DNA from: Spirochaetaceae bacterium
Lineage (GTDB): Bacteria > Spirochaetota > Spirochaetia > Treponematales > Breznakiellaceae
DNA: 10,110 nucleotides
NCBI GenBank assembly: GCA_031279965.1
Contig: JAITHM010000024.1
Span: 1-10,110, forward strand
Direction of reading: 5' to 3'
Shown one piece after another: positions 6,609 through 10,110 of this stretch; the first letter of the stretch is position 1; every line of letters starts with the position of its first letter. The notes beneath the pieces are model-generated. The model had not been told where the DNA came from, searched no databases, and worked only from the letters and a program-made list of their open reading frames with translations. Made by a program: the position numbers and the translations under genes.

Positions 6609-7862
6609 TTACTGTTTCCAGGCTTCTGGTTGTATTATGACTTCCAGCACGGTATTATGGCGAATTTTCGAAATGGTGAGCGGCAGGCCATGCATACTAA
6701 ATATATCTCCGGCATGGATTTCTCCGCTGGTGGAATGTTCAAGCACCCATTGAGACAGCGTTGCTTTATCGTCTCCAAAATTTTCAAGTCCACAGGCGGT
6801 ACAAAGTTCATCAAGAGGCGTCCGTCCCAGAACCCGCATCCGGCCGCCGTCAATCAGATGAATGTTTTCAATGATTTCATCATGCTCATCCCAGATTTCT
6901 CCGACGAGCTCTTCAATAATATCCTCTACCGTTACAATGCCCATTGTACCGCCAAACTCGTCAATGATAACGGCAAGATGTGATTTTTGTTCCTGCAAAA
7001 TTCGTAAAACACGGGGAGCCTTCATCGACTGCGGGATATAGACAACAGGTTTTTGTACTTCTTTGGGCGGGCGGCCTGTTCCCATTACTTCGTAATAAAA
7101 ATCTTTAAACAGGATAAGGCCGGTAATGTTATCAATAGAATCTTCGTATACCGGCAGGCGGGAAAAGCGTGTTTGGTGAAACTTGTCATTGATCTCTTCA
7201 ACAGAACTTGTGTTGGAGACGGCCACAAGATCGACGCGGGGCGTACAGATTTCCCGTGCGGTAATCTCGTCAAAATCAATAGTCCGTTTAATCATAACTT
7301 CTTCGCGTTCGTTAATTCCGCCTTCCTGCCGGGCTTCTTCAACAAACGTTAAAAGCTCTGCTTCGGTAATTGAACGGTCGGCTTCTATCCGTAAAAGACG
7401 GGTAATGACTCGTTTCCAATGGCTGGCGAGGCTATTAATCGGAGTAAAAAGCGTTGTAAAGATCTTGAGTACCGGCGCACACCGCATCGCAAAAGTTTCC
7501 GGATCTTCGCGTGCAAGAGTTTTGGGCGTAATTTCGCCGAACAAAAGAACAAGGACGGTCATTACCAGCGTTGCAAGGCTTACGCCGGCATTATCGCCAA
7601 CGAGGCGTACAAAGAGCAGTGTAGCAAGTCCCGAGGATATAATATTAACAACATTGTTCCCAATAAGAATAGTTGTAATGAGCGTATCGTAGTTATCGAG
7701 AAGTTTAAGCGCCCGCACGGCGGCTTTTTTCCCTTGTGCGGCAAGATTTTTAAGTTTTATCCGGTTAACGGAGGAAAAAGCCGTTTCACTCGCAGAAAAA
7801 AAAGCAGAGAAGGCAAGCAGTCCGGCAAGCGCAATTAAAATGCTTGTAGTAAGTGATAACAT
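6609..7862 (-). CDS. CNNM (DUF21) / CBS-pair / CorC-HlyC transmembrane protein, 'hemolysin C/TlyC' type
   Basis: This 417-residue protein belongs to the CorC/HlyC/TlyC family, inner-membrane proteins linked to Mg2+/Co2+ efflux or homeostasis. Residues 1-150 are the CNNM membrane domain, with FSASETAFSSVNRIKLKN (22-39), LIGNNVVNI (66-74) and the diagnostic GEITPKTLA (109-117). Residues about 202-325 are two CBS motifs, with TPRVDLVAV (207-215) and SHLAVIIDEFGGTMGIVT (294-311). Residues about 335-413 are the small CorC/HlyC transporter-associated domain. Length and order are typical and no domain is missing. The ATG at 7862 starts directly with the first span but has no recognisable Shine-Dalgarno. 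The gene lies 32 bp after fliG, so it is probably co-transcribed with it. The hemolysin name is historical; nothing here shows lytic activity. Confidence 0.93.
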   Translation of the reverse strand: MLSLTTSILIALAGLLAFSAFFSASETAFSSVNRIKLKNLAAQGKKAAVRALKLLDNYDTLITTILIGNNVVNIISSGLATLLFVRLVGDNAGVSLATLVMTVLVLLFGEITPKTLAREDPETFAMRCAPVLKIFTTLFTPINSLASHWKRVITRLLRIEADRSITEAELLTFVEEARQEGGINEREEVMIKRTIDFDEITAREICTPRVDLVAVSNTSSVEEINDKFHQTRFSRLPVYEDSIDNITGLILFKDFYYEVMGTGRPPKEVQKPVVYIPQSMKAPRVLRILQEQKSHLAVIIDEFGGTMGIVTVEDIIEELVGEIWDEHDEIIENIHLIDGGRMRVLGRTPLDELCTACGLENFGDDKATLSQWVLEHSTSGEIHAGDIFSMHGLPLTISKIRHNTVLEVIIQPEAWKQ

Positions 7863-7894
7863 AGTTAGAGCATCAGTATAGCCATAGCGGCATC

Positions 7895-8926
7895 TTAGAC
7901 AACAAGCTCATCCTCGCCTGCCCGTGATACAACAATTTCACCGGTGTCTTCAAGATGGCGGATGATCGACACTATTTTTTGCTGAGATTCTTCAACGTCT
8001 TTAAGGCGCACTGGGCCCATAAATTCCATATCTTCTTTAAGCATGGCTGCGGCACGTTTGGACATATTGCGGTAGATTTTTTCCTGCACTTCAGAATCTA
8101 CCGATTTAAGCGCCTTGGAAAGTTCTGCGGTATCAACTTCGCGCAAGACTTTTTGAATTGAACGGTCGTCGAGCATAACAATATCTTCGAATACAAACAT
8201 TTTCTTTTTGATTTCCTCGGCAAGTTCAGGGTCTTCTTCTTCGAGCGCTTCGATAATTTGCTTTTCTGAAGACCGGTCAACAAGATTGAGGATTTCGACA
8301 ACGCTGCCTACACCGCCTGCTGTTGTATAGTCTTCGCTGGAAAGTGTCGAAAGCTTCTTTTCAAGAACGCGCTCTACTTCGCGCAAGACTTCCGGCGATG
8401 TTCTGTCCATGATTGCGATACGGCGGGCAACTTCCGCCTGAACTTCGTGCGGCAGATTTTGCAGAATAACCGACGCCTTGTTTGGCTCAAGATAGGCAAG
8501 TATCAGGGCGATAGTTTGGGGAAGTTCTTGCTGAATAAAGTTGAGCAGGTGCGAAGGATCGGTACGGCGGATAAAGTCAAACGGGCGCACCTGAAGACTT
8601 GAGGTAAGCCGGTTGATTATATCAACAGCTTTCTGACTGCCCAGCGATTTTTCGAGAAGTTCGCGGGCATAATCAATACCGCCAATAGAGATAAACTGAT
8701 TCGCCATCATCAGTTCCTGGAACTCTGTTAAAATGGCGTCTTTTTGCTCAGGTTCGACGGTTTCCAGCCGGGCAATTTCGAATGTAAGTGTTTCTATCTC
8801 GTCTTCGCGGAGATATTTAAAAATCTCTGATGATATATCAGACCCAACACTCACTAAAAAAATGGCTGCTTTTTGACGGCCTGTAAGGTCTTTTGCATCC
8901 TTCTTGTGCTTTTTTTCTTCTGACAT
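7895..8926 (-). CDS. fliG: Flagellar motor switch protein FliG
   Basis: This 343-residue, full-length FliG is the cytoplasmic rotor protein that binds the MS ring (FliF) and FliM and receives torque from the MotA stator. The N-terminal domain (about 12-105) begins TGRQKAAIFLVSVG. The middle domain (about 115-190) carries QQELPQTIALILAYLEP and RRIAIMDRTSPEVLREVE. The MFVF hinge is at 243-246, and the C-terminal torque helix has DDRSIQKVLREVD (253-265), followed by NMSKRAAAMLKED and MGPVRLKDVEESQQKI. The charged residues of the torque helix are intact, so the protein should work as a motor component. The middle-domain EHPQ motif reads ELPQ (134-137). Spirochaetes usually have two FliG paralogues; this one looks like the conventional motor form. 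Start at ATG 8926 with GGGAG six bases upstream (8933-8937). A strong promoter lies directly before it. Confidence 0.97.
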   Translation of the reverse strand: MSEEKKHKKDAKDLTGRQKAAIFLVSVGSDISSEIFKYLREDEIETLTFEIARLETVEPEQKDAILTEFQELMMANQFISIGGIDYARELLEKSLGSQKAVDIINRLTSSLQVRPFDFIRRTDPSHLLNFIQQELPQTIALILAYLEPNKASVILQNLPHEVQAEVARRIAIMDRTSPEVLREVERVLEKKLSTLSSEDYTTAGGVGSVVEILNLVDRSSEKQIIEALEEEDPELAEEIKKKMFVFEDIVMLDDRSIQKVLREVDTAELSKALKSVDSEVQEKIYRNMSKRAAAMLKEDMEFMGPVRLKDVEESQQKIVSIIRHLEDTGEIVVSRAGEDELVV

Positions 8927-8948
8927 TCACTGCTCCCAAACCGCTTCG

Positions 8949-8977
8949 AGCATACTCATCACTCCCAAAAGTGTCAA
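8949..8977 (-). promoter_or_regulatory. Near-consensus sigma-70 promoter of fliG
   Basis: On the minus strand, a perfect TTGACA (8972-8977) is followed by a 17-base spacer and TATGCT (8949-8954). Expected transcription start is about 8942, leaving a leader of about 16 bases that contains the GGGAG ribosome site of fliG. Spirochaete motility genes are commonly read from sigma-70-type promoters, so this fits. It could drive the whole fliG-to-tatQM run. Confidence 0.75.
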
Positions 8978-8981
8978 GAGC

Positions 8982-9008
8982 GGCGGCGGTCTTTGAAAAA
9001 CCGCGGCC
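8982..9008. repeat. Imperfect palindrome upstream of the fliG -35 box
   Basis: GGCGGCGGT (8982-8990) and ACCGCGGCC (9000-9008) pair over nine positions with one mismatch around a 9-base loop. The element starts four bases upstream of the TTGACA hexamer. Partial direct copies of its arms recur nearby: CGGCGGT at 8984 and 9041, CGGCCTTT at 9004 and 9031. It may be an operator for the divergent pair or simply GC-rich spacer. Confidence 0.5.
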
Positions 9009-9067
9009 TTTCAGGTGCATGTGGAGATGACGGCCTTTTCCGGCGGTGTTTGTGGAAATATGTAGTC

Positions 9068-9083
9068 TAATATGCGATATAAA
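9068..9083 (+). promoter_or_regulatory. Possible -10 element of the gene at 9102
   Basis: TATAAA (9078-9083) and the overlapping alternative TAATAT (9068-9073) lie at a suitable distance upstream of the ATG at 9102. Neither has a good -35 hexamer at 16-18 bases (TTGTGG at 9050 is wrongly spaced for both). Plausible but weak. Confidence 0.25.
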
Positions 9084-9101
9084 AATGCCGATAGATAAGC
9101 A

Positions 9102-10001
9102 ATGAAGCAGCGATTTTGTCTGATGACCAGCGTTTTTATTGTGATGACGGCCGTTTGCGCGGGTGCAACGACATCATCAATAACCGGCGTTTTTAACTGG
9201 GCTACCATGGGGATAGATGCTGAAGTACGCCTTAATCTTCGTTCGCTCGGCGTAAGCTTGCCAACAGGACGAAGCAGGGCGGAAGAACGTCTGTTTTCTG
9301 AATACTACGCAAACATTCAGCCTTTTATTTATTCTATTCCTGTTGATTCCTCATCAGTGTTGGGAGATTTTGTGGAACGGGGCGAGCTTACTCCGGCAAT
9401 GGTCGAAACACTTGCCCGCAAAGCGGATATGATACCGCCGGCAATTTCTACTGATATTCAAAATATAACTGCTTCCTACCGCATTAGCCTAAGTGAAGTC
9501 TGTTCAACGTTAATACGGCACCACAGCGGTGCTGAGTTCCCCTCTGTAGTAAACCCCAAACCAGTTCAAACATGGACGGGTATTATTATCATTGCCCGCG
9601 ACGAACTGCCCGTCCACGGCAGGAACAGCACCGCATTACTCCAGCCGTGCCTTTTCCCCAAAATCTGGGATACTGATATGAATCTTGTATTTGATAAAAA
9701 ACATACCAACCCCGCCCTTTACCGCGATGCAACGATGGTAAATTATATGGGAAGCTCGCATATCTTCCGGCGCACTGCTTCGGGACTCTCGCCGGAAATC
9801 GAGCGTATTGTGGGTAACAAACCGCTGCGAATCATTGCGCGCCGTGTTTTTGGCATTAACCCGACAGATCCTGTTATTGATAGTGAAGACGCCCTCCTTA
9901 TTTTATCATCAGAAGAGAACAAACGCCTTTTACGCGAAGGCCGTATTGCCATCATTCCGGCAGAATCTGTTCTTAAAAAAGAACTTCACGCAGAACTGTA
10001 A
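9102..10001 (+). CDS. Secreted protein of unknown function, faint LPP20/FlgP-like pattern
   Basis: This 299-residue protein starts with a signal peptide (MKQRFCLMTSVFIVMTAVCA, probable cleavage near residues 20-22, no convincing lipobox), so it should act in the periplasm or envelope. I do not recognise a named family with certainty. Visible landmarks are TWTGIIIIARDELPVHG (157-173), PCLFPKIWDTDMNLVFD (182-198) and GINPTDPVIDSEDALLIL (251-268), followed by LLREGRIAII (276-285). The 'TG-I/V-x-A-R ... P ... P-x-I-x-D ... V-Y/F' order resembles the conserved core of LPP20-like envelope proteins, the group that includes the FlgP flagellar-disc protein. This is pattern memory only. The start has no strong Shine-Dalgarno. 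The gene is divergent from fliG across 175 bp, and a conserved spirochaetal envelope role is a reasonable inference. Confidence 0.8.
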   Translation: MKQRFCLMTSVFIVMTAVCAGATTSSITGVFNWATMGIDAEVRLNLRSLGVSLPTGRSRAEERLFSEYYANIQPFIYSIPVDSSSVLGDFVERGELTPAMVETLARKADMIPPAISTDIQNITASYRISLSEVCSTLIRHHSGAEFPSVVNPKPVQTWTGIIIIARDELPVHGRNSTALLQPCLFPKIWDTDMNLVFDKKHTNPALYRDATMVNYMGSSHIFRRTASGLSPEIERIVGNKPLRIIARRVFGINPTDPVIDSEDALLILSSEENKRLLREGRIAIIPAESVLKKELHAEL

Positions 10002-10008
10002 TACACAC

Positions 10009-10068
10009 CTGCCCCAAGCGGGCGGGCAGCAGCAATTCCACGTTTCAAAAAAACACCCGCCCCCGCTT
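10009..10068. repeat. GC-rich inverted repeats downstream of the secreted-protein gene
   Basis: CTGCCC (10009-10014) pairs with GGGCAG (10024-10029) around nine bases just after the stop codon, a possible hairpin but without a T run. A competing longer pairing joins AAGCGGGCGGG (10016-10026) to CCCG (10056-10059) and CCCGCTT (10062-10068), with a two-base bulge and a 29-base loop. A TTGACA hexamer (10067-10072) overlaps the outer arm, but the best -10 candidates 16-18 bases on (TTACCC) are poor. The window ends with ATGAAA (10105-10110), which could begin another gene; six bases cannot decide it. Confidence 0.4.
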
Positions 10069-10110
10069 GACATTTCTCCCGCCCTGTGTTACCCCGCTTC
10101 CAGTATGAAA

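Noticed and set aside
6609..7862. Hemolysin or toxin function for the CBS-domain protein
   Set aside because: The domain content is that of CorC/CNNM ion-transport proteins; the hemolysin label is historical and no toxin feature is visible.

Overview
The window most likely comes from a spirochaete of the Treponema group. Three things point there. First, genes 2737-6514 (minus strand) reproduce the order tatT-tatP-tatQM of the TPR-associated TRAP transporter described in Treponema pallidum (TP0956-TP0958). Second, a canonical FliG is followed by a CNNM/CBS 'TlyC/HlyC' protein, another treponemal pairing. Third, the left-edge gene is a large single-span membrane TPR protein with the layout of the spirochaete periplasmic flagellar collar protein FlcA. 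Base composition looks moderate (roughly mid-to-high 40s % G+C by eye), and coding density is high.

Layout. Positions 1-2697 (plus strand) hold the 3' part of the FlcA-like TPR gene, entering the window inside a 69-bp in-frame tandem repeat array. It converges on the TRAP genes with only 39 bp between stop codons. Positions 8926-2737 (minus strand) hold five co-directional genes: fliG, a CBS-domain membrane protein (corC/tlyC family), tatT, tatP and tatQM. The gaps are 32, 94, 4 and 24 bp, so they could form one transcription unit. A near-consensus sigma-70 promoter (TTGACA-17-TATGCT) lies just before fliG. Positions 8927-9101 are a divergent intergenic region with this promoter and an imperfect palindrome. 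Positions 9102-10001 (plus strand) encode a secreted protein of uncertain function with a faint LPP20/FlgP-like pattern. Positions 10002-10110 are GC-rich noncoding sequence with inverted repeats and a possible start of another gene.

How the genes work together. FliG is the cytoplasmic rotor/switch protein of the flagellar motor. If the TPR protein is a collar component, it would sit around the same periplasmic motor. TatT (lipoprotein), TatP (binding protein) and TatQM (fused membrane subunits) form a secondary uptake system for an unknown, possibly hydrophobic, ligand. The CBS protein is probably an ion (Mg/Co) transport or efflux factor. No RNA genes, insertion sequences, CRISPR arrays or phage genes were seen. 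The main points of interest are the repeat array with a DxNxDG-like motif, the TatP ligand-site and anchoring changes, FliG's ELPQ variant, and the linkage of a motor gene to a TRAP transporter. I did not find a clearly new multi-gene system.
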